Shown: in pieces, positions 37,178 through 46,397 of the stretch | Position numbering within the stretch: the first letter of the stretch is position 1 | Layout: each line of letters begins with the position of its first letter | NCBI RefSeq assembly: GCF_014698475.1 | Contig: NZ_JACJTB010000001.1 | Location: 372,001-436,000 of the forward strand | Direction of reading: 5' to 3' | Length of the DNA: 64,000 nt | Source of the DNA: Nostoc spongiaeforme FACHB-130 | GTDB lineage: Bacteria; Cyanobacteriota; Cyanobacteriia; Cyanobacteriales; Nostocaceae | The notes under the pieces: generated by a model | What the model was told of the DNA's origin: nothing | The model's database searches: none | What the model saw: only the letters and a program-made list of their open reading frames with translations | Position numbers and translations under genes: made by a program

Positions 37178-38782
37178 TTACCATTGAGATAACTTTTGAT
37201 GGTAGTAGTTAATGATTTGGGCCGCAACTTCAGAGATGTTCATCCCATCGGTTTGAAGTTCGACTGCATCCGCAGCTTTTTGTAAGGGGGAAACTTTGCG
37301 AGTGCTATCTTTCCAGTCGCGTTCTGCTATGTCCTGTTCTAGTTGTTCTAAACTTACTTCGGGTTGACCTTGTTTTTTAAAGTCTTGCTGGCGACGACGG
37401 GCGCGTTCACTCACTGAGGCGGTTAAAAAGATTTTCACTTCGGCATCGGGGAAGACATGGCTACCAATGTCTCGTCCTTCGGCGACTAAACCACCTTTTT
37501 TACCCCAGTTTTGCTGTTGGTTAACTAAAGCTTGACGTACAGCAGTTTGGGCTGCGATCGCTGATACTTTAGATGTGACCTCAACAGTACGAATTTGCTG
37601 TGTCACATCAACATCATCAATCCAAACCCGCACCGGGGATTTTAAATCTTGACTGGGAGTGAGTTCAATTTTACAAGTATGAGCTAATTCGGCGATCGCG
37701 CATTCATCATCCAAGGCAATTCCTTTTTGAATCACTAACCAAGTCATCGCCCGATACATCGCCCCCGTATCTAAGTATACTAACCCTAGCTCCGCAGCGA
37801 CTTGGCGTGCTACAGTAGATTTCCCGGCTCCGGCTGGCCCATCAATAGCGATGATGGGTTGGCGATCGCGCAAAATGGTATTATCAATCAAACGTGTAGA
37901 ACCAAGACGAGCTGCGATCGCCAGCATTCCTTCCTCCTCAATTGTTTCTAATGACATTAACGTAGTCGGTTCAACCAATTCAATATATTCCAATAAAACA
38001 GTACTCACTCTAGCTACTTCTTGTTGTACCACTGCTATTAGTTGGCTGCTATGGCGCACACCAGACTTAAAAGCAGCTTCAGCTTTTTTTAAGCCTCGAT
38101 ATAAAATCGCTGCTTGCTCTTTTTCAGCCGCACTCAAATATTGATTGCGTGAACTAAAAGCTAAACCAGAAGCTTCTCGGACTGTCGGACAAGCAACAAT
38201 TTCTACAGCCAAATTTAAATCAGCCACTAGTCGTTTAATAATCGCTAGTTGCTGACCATCTTTTTGGCCAAAGTAGGCGCGGTCAGGCTGTACCAAGTTC
38301 AAAAGCTTTGTCACAATCGTTGCTACACCTTGAAAGTGACCCAGCCGAGAACGGCCACACAAACCTAATATCATAGCAGATGGGGGAATGACTTGGGTAA
38401 TTAGAGAGTCTTGTATATTTTTCGCAGGTACTCCCATCACGTCCGGAGTAGGTGCAAAAATCGCGTCAACTCCCGCATTTTCACATAATTTTTGGTCTTG
38501 CTCTAATGTGCGTGGATAGCGTGCATAATCTTCATTAGGGCCAAATTGCAAGGGATTGACAAAAATACTGACAATCACCGTTGAGTTTTCTTGTCTGGCG
38601 CGTTTAATTAAGTTTAAATGGCCTTGATGTAAGCCACCCATTGTCGGTACCAAACCGACTGCTGTCTGATCCCAACTGCTCATTTCATCTGCAACCAGAT
38701 CCTCTGAAACTGTTAGTTGGCTGTCTGAGCGAAGTTTATTTAAATAGCAGCGTAAAGCTGCGACTGTTGTCAACAGGCGCAC
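37178..38782 (-). CDS. panC/cmk: Bifunctional pantothenate synthetase / cytidylate kinase
   Basis: The 534-residue product is a two-enzyme fusion. Residues 1 to about 285 are PanC, with VPTMGGLHQGHLNLIKRA (HxGH) and FVNPLQFGPNEDYARYPR, which joins pantoate and beta-alanine. From about 308 the Cmk part starts IIAIDGPAGAGKST (P-loop about 315-323), with LDTGAMYRAM and EGRDIGSHVFPDA, and phosphorylates CMP or dCMP. This fusion is known from cyanobacteria. Start GTG at 38782 has AGGGGAA upstream. It has an odd hydrophilic insert (about 20-35) ahead of the PanC core. Both halves look intact. Confidence 0.95.
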   Translation of the reverse strand: MRLLTTVAALRCYLNKLRSDSQLTVSEDLVADEMSSWDQTAVGLVPTMGGLHQGHLNLIKRARQENSTVIVSIFVNPLQFGPNEDYARYPRTLEQDQKLCENAGVDAIFAPTPDVMGVPAKNIQDSLITQVIPPSAMILGLCGRSRLGHFQGVATIVTKLLNLVQPDRAYFGQKDGQQLAIIKRLVADLNLAVEIVACPTVREASGLAFSSRNQYLSAAEKEQAAILYRGLKKAEAAFKSGVRHSSQLIAVVQQEVARVSTVLLEYIELVEPTTLMSLETIEEEGMLAIAARLGSTRLIDNTILRDRQPIIAIDGPAGAGKSTVARQVAAELGLVYLDTGAMYRAMTWLVIQKGIALDDECAIAELAHTCKIELTPSQDLKSPVRVWIDDVDVTQQIRTVEVTSKVSAIAAQTAVRQALVNQQQNWGKKGGLVAEGRDIGSHVFPDAEVKIFLTASVSERARRRQQDFKKQGQPEVSLEQLEQDIAERDWKDSTRKVSPLQKAADAVELQTDGMNISEVAAQIINYYHQKLSQW

Positions 38783-38785
38783 AAA

Positions 38786-38861
38786 ATTCCCCTAGTTCTT
38801 CTAACCCTCCCCCGTTAGTTTATATCTGAAATTGGGGAAAAGATGCGAGAACTAGGGGAAT
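38786..38861. repeat. 14-base inverted repeat over the panC-cmk leader
   Basis: ATTCCCCTAGTTCT (38786-38799) pairs perfectly with AGAACTAGGGGAAT (38848-38861). On the minus strand the arm nearest the gene contains the AGGGGAA ribosome binding site, so folding of the leader would hide it. Regulation is inferred; it could also be a plain mobile hairpin related to 36840-36864, which shares AGAACTAGGGG. Confidence 0.45.
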
Positions 38862-39066
38862 ATAAAAATATAGGTAAATTTGCAGGATGCAGGATGAGAT
38901 TTTAAAATTGAGCCTTTGTCATTAATTTGCGCCAAGCGCATTGAGGGAAAACACTACGCCGAACAGCCAATAAATTTTGGATTTGATATTTGAGATTTTG
39001 GATTGGGAACTGAGAAATCCAAAATTGTGTGAAACTATCCTGGCATCCTGACAAATTACCTCAAAC

Positions 39067-40176
39067 TTATCGTCCCAGTACTTCTATATGCACTGGTGCT
39101 ACACCACTACCAATCATGCCGATAGTACGGGCGGCAGCAGTAGATAAGTCAATGACTCGACCCCGGATGTATGGGCCACGGTCGTTAATACGTACTATGA
39201 CAGAGCGACCATTACGGGTATTGGTGACACGAACTTTTGTCCCAAAAGGTAAGGTGCGGTGTGCAGCAGTCATAGCTTCGGGATTAAATCTTTGTCCACT
39301 GGCTGTCATACTGCCTGAGCCATCATAGCCATAAAAGGAAGCCATGCCTCTAAAGGTAAGTCTGACGTTAGCAACGGCAATTTGTTGTGGCAAAGATGGG
39401 ATGGACAATGGTGAACGCGATGGTAAATTAGCGATTTTATCGATGGGATCGGCGTTACCAATTAGTCTGCGTAGGCGGTTGGTTGCTTGTAATGCGTCTT
39501 GTGCAAGATTTTTGGTGGTGTCTGCTAGGCGGGTATTTTCGTTGATTTCCACCAATTCTTGGTCTTTGATTTTGATTGTATAGCGATCGCTAGACTGTTG
39601 CTGTGCAGTAGAGCTTTTATCTTGGGCGAGATTAGCAGTCTTGCTATCTTTCCAACTGACTGTGATTTCCTTGGCATCAACGTTGTCTTGAATCAGTTGG
39701 TTGATTTTGGCTGCGATCGCACTAGCTCTTTGAACTGGGTCATTTTCTAGTGCGCCGACTTGGTTCCCGGAACTTACTACATTGCCAGTACTTGCCACTT
39801 TAGTTGAGTTTCCAGCAATAAGGGCGTACGACTGCACGCCCCGTCTTTCTCCTACAACACCTTGTTTCGTTTCACTACTCGCAACTGGCTTGGAACCCAC
39901 GAAAGTGAGTACTGGTATGTTCCGGATGTACAGGGTTGCCGCCTGAAGACCCCCAATGCTGTGAGTATGAATGCTTGTAATCACAGCATCCGAGTTTTGT
40001 TGCTCTGTAGGGGATTGGTACTCACCTACCTTAACCACATCACCTGCTGGTGATTTTCGGGAAACTGGTTGAATTTCCTTGGTGGTTTGAGTTGTAGTTT
40101 GAGTGCGACCCATTGAGGGTATCCCGGTAAGAGTCACAAACAAGGCGACAATAGTCCACAAATGTCTTTGGTTCAT
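39067..40176 (-). CDS. RlpA-like septal ring lytic transglycosylase family protein
   Basis: The 369-residue product begins with a signal peptide ([20 protein letters not shown]). A poorly conserved Gln/Ser/Thr-rich region follows to about 275. The C-terminal double-psi beta-barrel reads [57 protein letters not shown] and ends HIEVLGR. RlpA-type proteins cleave naked peptidoglycan strands at septa or act in cell-wall remodelling. No SPOR domain is seen. ATG 40176 is preferred; an upstream TTG at 40191 is in frame. It is alone on the minus strand. Confidence 0.87.
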   Translation of the reverse strand: MNQRHLWTIVALFVTLTGIPSMGRTQTTTQTTKEIQPVSRKSPAGDVVKVGEYQSPTEQQNSDAVITSIHTHSIGGLQAATLYIRNIPVLTFVGSKPVASSETKQGVVGERRGVQSYALIAGNSTKVASTGNVVSSGNQVGALENDPVQRASAIAAKINQLIQDNVDAKEITVSWKDSKTANLAQDKSSTAQQQSSDRYTIKIKDQELVEINENTRLADTTKNLAQDALQATNRLRRLIGNADPIDKIANLPSRSPLSIPSLPQQIAVANVRLTFRGMASFYGYDGSGSMTASGQRFNPEAMTAAHRTLPFGTKVRVTNTRNGRSVIVRINDRGPYIRGRVIDLSTAAARTIGMIGSGVAPVHIEVLGR

Positions 40177-40191
40177 GCGTCCAATTTTCAA

Positions 40192-40992
40192 GCGACTGTA
40201 GAACAGTAGTTTTTTTGATTAACGGAATTTATTGCCATAAACAGCAAAAGTTTTCCTTAAAATCGAACTCGTTCCGCTTTCACTTTGTTTTTCATAACTG
40301 CAACAGACTAACACGAACTTTTGGACTTGGGGATCAGGGTTTTAGCGTAATCAAACCTCAATTTCTCAAATTTAAATGCTCATCAAAACAGTGAAACCTT
40401 GTTCAAATGCGGATTTTGGGTGTGTAGCGTTTTTTTCGGCTACGAACATTTTTCTTATTAAAACTTTACAATCTTCTCAGATTCGATTTTGGCGAAATTT
40501 GTGCGATTTACCTGTTAGTTTCCTCAAAAAATTTGTACGTTAGAGAACATATATTTTTTTAAAATATAAGCTATAAGTTTTAAATATATTGAAGTTAAAA
40601 AACCAGTGTCAATACTGATTTAGACTAGATTCATATAATCTTTAGAATCAGCTATAAACTAGTTAAATCAATATTTTTGGGCAGAATATATCCTTTAATT
40701 GACAGACAACATGAATGTTTTAAAAAAACTTATGTAGTGAATAATTACAAGGAAATATACTGCTTTATTGAGAAATAAAAGTAATGTAGAGAACCAGTAT
40801 TTTTAGCAATCAGGAGCAAAAAAATTCGGTGCTTTGACAACTAATATTTTTTACAATTAAAAGAAAAATAAGAATGAGAAAATTAAAAAACGCGAGTGGA
40901 CGTATATTCATGAGTTTTACAATGTAGCAAAAATTACCTCAAAATTGAACTAATTGATCATTTATGATTTTCTTATATAAACTATTAGCTTC
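40192..40992. other. 800-base AT-rich gap without a recognised gene
   Basis: It lies between the divergent rlpA-like and glutaminase genes and must carry both promoters. It is AT-rich, has A/T palindromes near 40548-40590 and no ORF with protein-like composition. I find no tRNA or known riboswitch motif. A small RNA cannot be excluded. Confidence 0.5.
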
Positions 40993-41985
40993 ATGGCAAA
41001 ACAAGCAAATTCAGGAGATTTAGAAATAAATTCATCATCATTGTTGTCCGTTCTCCAAGACTTGCATTCTAAGTACCAGTCTTTGCAAGAAGGTGCAGTC
41101 GCAAACTACATTCCAGAATTAGCCAAAGTAAACCCGGATTTATTTAGCATTTGTATTGTGACTGTAGATGGTCAAGTGTATGAAGTTGGAGATTATCAAC
41201 AACTATTTACGATTCAGTCCATGTCGAAAGTTTTTGCTTACGGACTAGCACTAGAAGATCATGGGCGAGATTATGTGTTGACCAGAGTTGGCGTAGAACC
41301 AACCGGAGACGCATTCAACTCCATTATTTTGGATGAGCAATCAAAGCGACCATATAATCCAATGGTAAATGCTGGTGCGATCGCTACCACCAGCTTAATC
41401 AAAGGAACTGGTGCAACCGAACGCCTCAATCGCGTCCTTGATATGTTCCACCGCTACACCGGTCACGACGTATTTGTCGATATATCTGTATTTACATCCG
41501 AACGCAGCACCGGACATCGCAACCGCGCAATGGCTCACCTCATGCTGAACTTTGGCATGATTGACCAAAATATCGAAGAAGCATTAGACCTTTATTTTCA
41601 GCAATGCGCCGTGATAGTGAATTGTCACGACTTAGCAGTTATGGCGGCGACATTGGCAAATAAAGGAATTAACCCCATCACAGGTAAACGAGCTGTAGAC
41701 CATCAATATATAAAGGATATTCTCAGCGTGATGTACACCTGTGGAATGTACAATTTTGCAGGGGAATGGGCGTATACAGTCGGTATTCCCGCTAAAAGTG
41801 GCGTTTGTGGCGGAATTTTTGCAGTTGTACCCAATCAAATGGGAATAGGAGTTTTTTCGCCACCCTTAGATGCGCGAGGTAACAGCGTGCGGGGAGTCGA
41901 AGTGTGTAAAGAACTTTCCCAGCAGTTATGTCTACACATGTTTGCTTGCGGGGGTGGAAGCTCAAAAATAGGGAGTGGGGAGTAG
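40993..41985 (+). CDS. glsA: Glutaminase A
   Basis: The 330-residue product has the serine-dependent beta-lactamase-like fold of glutaminases: Ser76-Met-Ser-Lys79 (FTIQSMSKV) as nucleophile and general base, then [20 protein letters not shown] and [10 protein letters not shown]. It hydrolyses glutamine to glutamate and ammonia in the cytoplasm. The last residues, KIGSGE, are coded by a GGGAGTGGGGAG repeat copy that begins about 41968, so the native stop was probably lost and replaced. No ribosome binding site is obvious before the ATG. Confidence 0.95.
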   Translation: MAKQANSGDLEINSSSLLSVLQDLHSKYQSLQEGAVANYIPELAKVNPDLFSICIVTVDGQVYEVGDYQQLFTIQSMSKVFAYGLALEDHGRDYVLTRVGVEPTGDAFNSIILDEQSKRPYNPMVNAGAIATTSLIKGTGATERLNRVLDMFHRYTGHDVFVDISVFTSERSTGHRNRAMAHLMLNFGMIDQNIEEALDLYFQQCAVIVNCHDLAVMAATLANKGINPITGKRAVDHQYIKDILSVMYTCGMYNFAGEWAYTVGIPAKSGVCGGIFAVVPNQMGIGVFSPPLDARGNSVRGVEVCKELSQQLCLHMFACGGGSSKIGSGE

Positions 41986-42008
41986 GAAGTTGGTAAGGAA
42001 AGCTAGAT

Positions 42009-42305
42009 TCAACTTTTTCTATCTTGCCATTGCGTTGGATCACGTTTAACGTGAAAACAAGCAATGATAGTGATCACATCTTCTTCTACAACGTACATCA
42101 CCCCAAAAGGAAACCGCCGGATTAGCAGCCGTCGCACTTGCTGATACACTATCGGATAAGCTAAAGGGTTACGTCCGATAAGTGCGAAACTGCTATCGAC
42201 AGCGCGGACAAATTCAGAACCTAATCCAGAACTACGTTGCTCATACCATTCAAAGCCATTTTGGATATCAAGCTCTGCTTCTGGGCTAACTATTAACTGA
42301 TACAT
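42009..42305 (-). CDS. ParE/RelE-type toxin
   Basis: The 98-residue product begins MYQLIVSPEAELDIQNGFEWYEQRSSGLGSEF and contains NPLAYPIVYQQVRRLLIRRFPFGVMYVVEED, then IIACFHVKRDPTQW, the ordering of ParE/RelE family toxins (PF05016-like). ParE toxins act on gyrase, RelE toxins cut mRNA; the target is not evident. It overlaps the upstream antitoxin gene by one base, as in many toxin-antitoxin pairs. Confidence 0.87.
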   Translation of the reverse strand: MYQLIVSPEAELDIQNGFEWYEQRSSGLGSEFVRAVDSSFALIGRNPLAYPIVYQQVRRLLIRRFPFGVMYVVEEDVITIIACFHVKRDPTQWQDRKS

Positions 42306-42526
42306 TATTGAGCAAAACCCAGTCGCTGCTTAACCTGCTCCCAACTTGAACCCCGGTTTGGGTTTTGTTGATGTAGTTCTAAGCGTCTATCCAATTCTTG
42401 TTTTTGCTCCTCGCTCAGAGTTACTGCATTACTATCAGTCAGAATGCTGTCCCATAAATCTTCTGCAAGCTGTATTCGCTCAGATATGCTGAGTTCAGAA
42501 ATATCAACTTTTAATATCGGGTGCAT
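42305..42526 (-). CDS. Addiction module antitoxin (putative addiction module component family)
   Basis: The 73-residue product has the LSISERIQLAEDLWDSI segment and the LDRRLELHQQNPNRGSSWEQVKQRL tail typical of short antitoxins paired with RelE/ParE toxins. It is acidic to neutral and probably binds and silences the toxin. It stands first in the two-gene unit, with the toxin start overlapping its stop by one base. A promoter should lie in the 62-base gap to the divergent gene. Confidence 0.85.
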   Translation of the reverse strand: MHPILKVDISELSISERIQLAEDLWDSILTDSNAVTLSEEQKQELDRRLELHQQNPNRGSSWEQVKQRLGFAQ

Positions 42527-42588
42527 AGTTATTTGCGATTTTTTGACTATTATCTGTAATTTTAAGTCAATTTTGGGCTGGCATTAAA

Positions 42589-43788
42589 ATGAAGCAACTA
42601 GTACTAGAAACCTTTGTAAATCAAAGCTTAGAAACTTCTTTGTCACTTTTTGATCAAGTTAAAACCCTATCACAAGATTTTGCGACTCGCGCCGCAGTAC
42701 ATGATAAAGATGGTTCATTTCCTTTTGAGAATTTTACGGCGCTGCATGAAGCGGGACTGTTGGGTTTAACAATTCCCCGTGATTTGGGTGGACAGGATTT
42801 AGGGCTGGCTAGTATTTGTCAGGTTATTGAGGGGATAGCCCGTGGTGATGCTTCTACGGCTTTAGTGTTGAATATGCACTATTTACAACATGCTAAAGCT
42901 AATCGTAACCGTTCCTGGCATCCTGAAGTATACAACAAAGTTTGTCAGGAAGCGATCGCCAACCCCGCCCTCATCAACGCCGCCCGTGTAGAACCAGAGT
43001 TAGGTACACCAGCCAGAGGTGGTTTACCAGCAACAACCGCCCAAAAAACAGCACAAGGCTGGCTGTTAACTGGACATAAACAATACACCACAGGTAGTCC
43101 AATTCTTAGCTACTTTGTGGTTTGGGCAAAAACAACCGAAGATGAACCCCAAGTTGGTAATTTTTTAGTTCCTCGTGACTTACCTGGGTTGCGAATTGTC
43201 GAAACTTGGGATCATTTGGGAATGAGAGCGACTGGTAGCCATGATTTGATTTTAGAAAATGTCCTAATTCCCCATGAATATGCTTTAGATATTCGTCCTA
43301 TCTCTATTAAATTACCACCAGACCCAATGACAGCAGTGTGGAATAGCTTGACATTGAGTGCGTTGTATTTAGGAGTTGCCACAGCTGCGCGAGACTGGTT
43401 AATAGAATATCTTGGCGATCGCACTCCGTCAAATTTGGGAACACCACTCGCCAGTTTGTCACGTTTTCAAATAGCTGTTGGTGAAATCGAAGCACTGCTG
43501 TATGCTAACCGCCAATTAATTTACAACTTAGCCCAAGCAGTTGATAAAGGCGAGTCTGAACCTAATGTAGAATTACAAGCACAAGCTGTAAAATATCTCA
43601 GCACAACCAATTCAATTCGTGCAGTTGAAATTGGTTTAGAACTTATTGGTAATCCTGGATTAATGAAAAAGAATCCTTTAGAAAGACATTATCGTGATGT
43701 TTTATGCAGTCGTATTCACACACCACAAAATGATGTGATTTGTCAATTTTTAGGAAAAGCTGCACTTAATAAAAGTGCTGAGTGCTGA
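42589..43788 (+). CDS. Acyl-CoA dehydrogenase family protein
   Basis: The 399-residue product has the acyl-CoA dehydrogenase plan: an N-terminal helical part (ALHEAGLLGLTIPRDLGGQDLGL), a middle beta part (TGHKQYTTGSPILSYFVVWAKT, then HLGMRATGSHDLILENVLIPHEY) and a C-terminal helical FAD part (AVKYLSTTNSIRAVEIGLELIGNPGLMKKNPLERHYRDVLCSRIHTPQND would be the usual last helices). It likely oxidises an acyl thioester or a related substrate. A few final residues (NKSAEC) read into an AGTGCTGAGTGCTGA repeat. Neighbours give no pathway. Cyanobacteria usually lack beta-oxidation, so the physiological substrate is unclear. Confidence 0.87.
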   Translation: MKQLVLETFVNQSLETSLSLFDQVKTLSQDFATRAAVHDKDGSFPFENFTALHEAGLLGLTIPRDLGGQDLGLASICQVIEGIARGDASTALVLNMHYLQHAKANRNRSWHPEVYNKVCQEAIANPALINAARVEPELGTPARGGLPATTAQKTAQGWLLTGHKQYTTGSPILSYFVVWAKTTEDEPQVGNFLVPRDLPGLRIVETWDHLGMRATGSHDLILENVLIPHEYALDIRPISIKLPPDPMTAVWNSLTLSALYLGVATAARDWLIEYLGDRTPSNLGTPLASLSRFQIAVGEIEALLYANRQLIYNLAQAVDKGESEPNVELQAQAVKYLSTTNSIRAVEIGLELIGNPGLMKKNPLERHYRDVLCSRIHTPQNDVICQFLGKAALNKSAEC

Positions 43789-43952
43789 GTTAAAAGTGCT
43801 ATGAAATAAAACCTTTCTTAAAAAGTTTAAGAGAGGTTATTGGTGGAGTTTTATCAAACAGTTGGCAAGTGATACTAATTCTGTATGAAGATGCACAGCA
43901 TCTTAAGAAACGTAGACACGCAAGCGGCTTCCCGCAGGGTACCGCCAAGAGC
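43776..43952. repeat. GTGCTGA heptamers and CGCAAGCGGCTT repeat
   Basis: AGTGCTGAGTGCTGAG straddles the end of the acyl-CoA dehydrogenase gene. Further on, GTAGACACGCAAGCGGCTTC and CCGCAGGGTA (about 43913-43942) match GTAGACGCGCAAGCGGCTTG, CCGCAGGCTA at about 44850-44880. Both are dispersed repeats. Confidence 0.65.
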
Positions 43953-44038
43953 GCCAAGGATTTAGAGTAAGCCGTAACGCACTGAAAACTTTGCGTAGAT
44001 GCGTTACGCTGTCGCTAAAACATCCTTGTATATTGAGT

Positions 44039-44065
44039 GAGTCCGCGTAGGCGGACTTTGTTTTT
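44039..44065 (+). terminator. Hairpin with T run between convergent genes
   Basis: GTCCGC (44041-44046) and GCGGAC (44051-44056) pair around GTAG and are followed by TTTGTTTTT. It lies 250 bases past the acyl-CoA dehydrogenase stop. The unit GTCCGCGTAGGCGGACTTTG also resembles a dispersed Nostocales repeat. Confidence 0.55.
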
Positions 44066-44098
44066 ATAGCCGCGAATTCCATTCGTTGGGGCTGGGTA

Positions 44099-44530
44099 CT
44101 AAATTATTCCTTGACCTCTACCACGTCTGTCACCTTCTTCAGTTAACTCGCCTTCCTTATCTTCTTTAACTTCTTCTTCCTTATCTTCTTTAACTTCTTG
44201 AAGTTCCTCTAGGCGTTGTGCGCTATCTTCTGCAACTTCTTGACGTGCATCACCAGGAACTTCGTAATACATTTCTGGTTCAATTGCATAGTTATTTAAT
44301 AAACCTTCTTTATCCACTGTGTAACCGTCTGTGGTGTGGATACTTTCTGCATCGGTTTGGTCATCAGTAGGGGCTGCTGCTTCTCTTTCTTCTGTAGGTA
44401 ATGTTTTATATAAATCTCCCTCTCTTTCTTTCCGGGCAGCAGTTTCAGCAGGTACAATGCCTCTATCATAAGTATCTACTTCTGCTCTTTCGGATGAATC
44501 TACTGCTTTTTTAAATTTTTCATTAGCCAT
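44099..44530 (-). CDS. Acidic, probably disordered hypothetical protein
   Basis: The 143-residue product (MANEKFKKAVDSSERAEVDT) is rich in Glu, Asp, Lys and Thr with no hydrophobic core. It contains a tandem EVKEDKEEEVKEDKEG stretch (about 112-127) and ends DRRGRGQGII. GAGGAC lies just before the ATG. Such charged proteins are common as stress-linked proteins in Nostocales, but I cannot name the family. It is alone on the minus strand after a terminator-like hairpin. Confidence 0.65.
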   Translation of the reverse strand: MANEKFKKAVDSSERAEVDTYDRGIVPAETAARKEREGDLYKTLPTEEREAAAPTDDQTDAESIHTTDGYTVDKEGLLNNYAIEPEMYYEVPGDARQEVAEDSAQRLEELQEVKEDKEEEVKEDKEGELTEEGDRRGRGQGII

Positions 44531-44944
44531 AATTTATGTCCTCGAATTTAAAGAAAAGTATGTTGTTTCATAGCTTCGAGAACTAGATTAGAATGTTGCA
44601 GCAAGTATATCTACTATCTTGAGAATAGATTTAAATCAAAAAATTATATTGTTTCTATATCTTGAGATGTATAGCAGTTGAGGGGTTGACAATTTCTAGA
44701 TTTATATCAAGTTGCAGTAGAGACGTTGTAAGTAGGTAGACACAATTATTTATATAGCGTTTCTCGGTTGAGTGCAGTACAAGTAGATAGAGAAAAGAGG
44801 CTAGAGACTAGAGGCTAGTGAGGTACAAGCAAGAATAATTAACCGCAGATGTAGACGCGCAAGCGGCTTGCCGCAGGCTACGCAGATGGACGCAGATAAA
44901 TTTGTACCTCAGCAGACTAGGAAAGGCTATATTACCTGAATGTC
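44531..44944. repeat. Gap holding GGCTAGAG heptamers and the CGCAAGCGGCTT/GATGGACGCAG repeat
   Basis: GAGGCTAGAGACTAGAGGCT units lie at about 44796-44822. GTAGACGCGCAAGCGGCTTG then GATGGACGCAGATAAA lie at 44850-44932; the second part is the same repeat that truncates the HTH gene at 610-667. A TAGAGACGTTG fragment is near 44717. The 44531-44700 part is AT-rich without clear features. Confidence 0.65.
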
Positions 44945-46381
44945 CTATTTTGGTTCTTGTTGTTTACTATGTTCTCGTAGCTGCTGTAATAACTTTTCTT
45001 GGGATGATTTCTGAGTTTCTGAATTGGTAGTTTGAGGTTCTTTTTCTAGAGTTTTGATAACAGGAGTTGTGGTATTAATTACGTTATTTTTTTCAGATAC
45101 CACGGCTGTCGGAAATACTACATTTTGTTTAATTGCTGCTAGTTTCATTGCATCTAAAGTTGTCGCAAACTGAATTTGTTGCTGCATTTCTTGTGTAGAA
45201 GAAACTAAACCACTCAAACCATTAACCAATTGCCGTAGATTGTCTCTAAATTTGGGATCACCTGTTAGTTCATCTAAATCAGAGGTGATTTTTTGGGTAT
45301 TTTCAAAAGTGACTCTGGCTGAATCTAATGTTTGTTGTAGTAATAAGACATTCTTGGGGTCATTTAAAGTTTTTGTGGCATCTCGTAAATTGGCAGAAGC
45401 TTGGGCAGCATTAGCTGAAAGTGTTTCTAAATTTTTAATTACTTCGCCTTGGGTTAGACGATTTAATGATGGTGATAAACTAGCAACTGTAGCGCGTAAT
45501 TGATTGCTAGTTTCGGTAATATTATTCAAAGCACCGACTAAAGATGAACGATTCGTAGTGACTAAATCATCCAAGTTAGTCAGCAATCGATTGGCTTTAT
45601 TAGCTGTTAAGCCAAATTCCTTAGCTGTGGCACCAAACTGACTAGCAGTTACGCTTAATTGATTAGCTGTTTTTGTAGTTGATGCAGTTAGTTCAGTTGT
45701 GGCGCGTTGTACAGAATTCGCTGTTGCACTAAATGTATTTAGTTGTCCTTGGAAGCCTTTTGTTAAACCCCTAGCATCTTGACTGAGGGCGGCGACACTG
45801 GTGGCGGCGGCGGCGGAACTTTCTAAAAGTCGGTTAACTCTTTGATAGAATTTTGGATCGTTGTACAAAGTTGCTAACTCAGTGCTACTGCGAATTAGGT
45901 CATCAACACTAATACCAATTTGACCTTTTAAGCGAGAACCATTACAAACAATCAAACTTTGGTCACAGCCTTTCTCTAGAGGTTTGGCTTTGACATTCGC
46001 AGCCAACGATGTTCTAGGTGTAATATCGACAATACTTTCGCTAATCAAGCCACTTTGGTTAGCATCTATTTTGACATCACTGGGAATGATTAAATCGGCG
46101 GGAGCAATTTCTATTTCTACATCAATTGCATTGGGTTTGGGGCGGATGTCGGAAATTTTGCCTACCTTTACGCCACGATAACGGACTGATGCACCTTTTT
46201 GCATTCCGCCGGCGTTGGCAAATTCGACGATGAACTTATACGAGCTGCGTCCGGCACTCACTCCATTCAACCACAGAACGATCGCCCCAAAGGAACCCAG
46301 CCCCAGCAAGAGCAATAACCCGACTGAACCTTCTCTTAGCGTTCGTCTAGATGTGAAACGGTTTGTGATAAATTCTCGCAT
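44945..46381 (-). CDS. MlaD/MCE-domain substrate-binding protein of a lipid ABC transporter
   Basis: The 478-residue product starts at ATG 46381 with GGAGGAACAA directly upstream. A TM anchor (about 18-38, VGLLLLLGLGSFGAIVLWLNG) is followed by the MCE/MlaD domain (SYKFIVEFANAGGMQKGASV, then RYRGVKVGKISDI). A long helical part (about 150-400) with many small polar residues follows. MCE proteins form rings or tunnels that move lipids between membranes. The ATPase gene ends 16 bases upstream, so the two form an operon. A permease (MlaE-like) is not in the window. This corresponds to half of an Mla/TGD-like transporter. Confidence 0.9.
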   Translation of the reverse strand: MREFITNRFTSRRTLREGSVGLLLLLGLGSFGAIVLWLNGVSAGRSSYKFIVEFANAGGMQKGASVRYRGVKVGKISDIRPKPNAIDVEIEIAPADLIIPSDVKIDANQSGLISESIVDITPRTSLAANVKAKPLEKGCDQSLIVCNGSRLKGQIGISVDDLIRSSTELATLYNDPKFYQRVNRLLESSAAAATSVAALSQDARGLTKGFQGQLNTFSATANSVQRATTELTASTTKTANQLSVTASQFGATAKEFGLTANKANRLLTNLDDLVTTNRSSLVGALNNITETSNQLRATVASLSPSLNRLTQGEVIKNLETLSANAAQASANLRDATKTLNDPKNVLLLQQTLDSARVTFENTQKITSDLDELTGDPKFRDNLRQLVNGLSGLVSSTQEMQQQIQFATTLDAMKLAAIKQNVVFPTAVVSEKNNVINTTTPVIKTLEKEPQTTNSETQKSSQEKLLQQLREHSKQQEPK

Positions 46382-46397
46382 TTGTTCCTCCAACCAC

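Noticed and set aside
40192-40992. Possible tRNA or riboswitch in the 800-base gap
   Set aside because: No T-psi-C-like GGTTCRAATCC motif or cloverleaf, and no riboswitch motif that I recognise.
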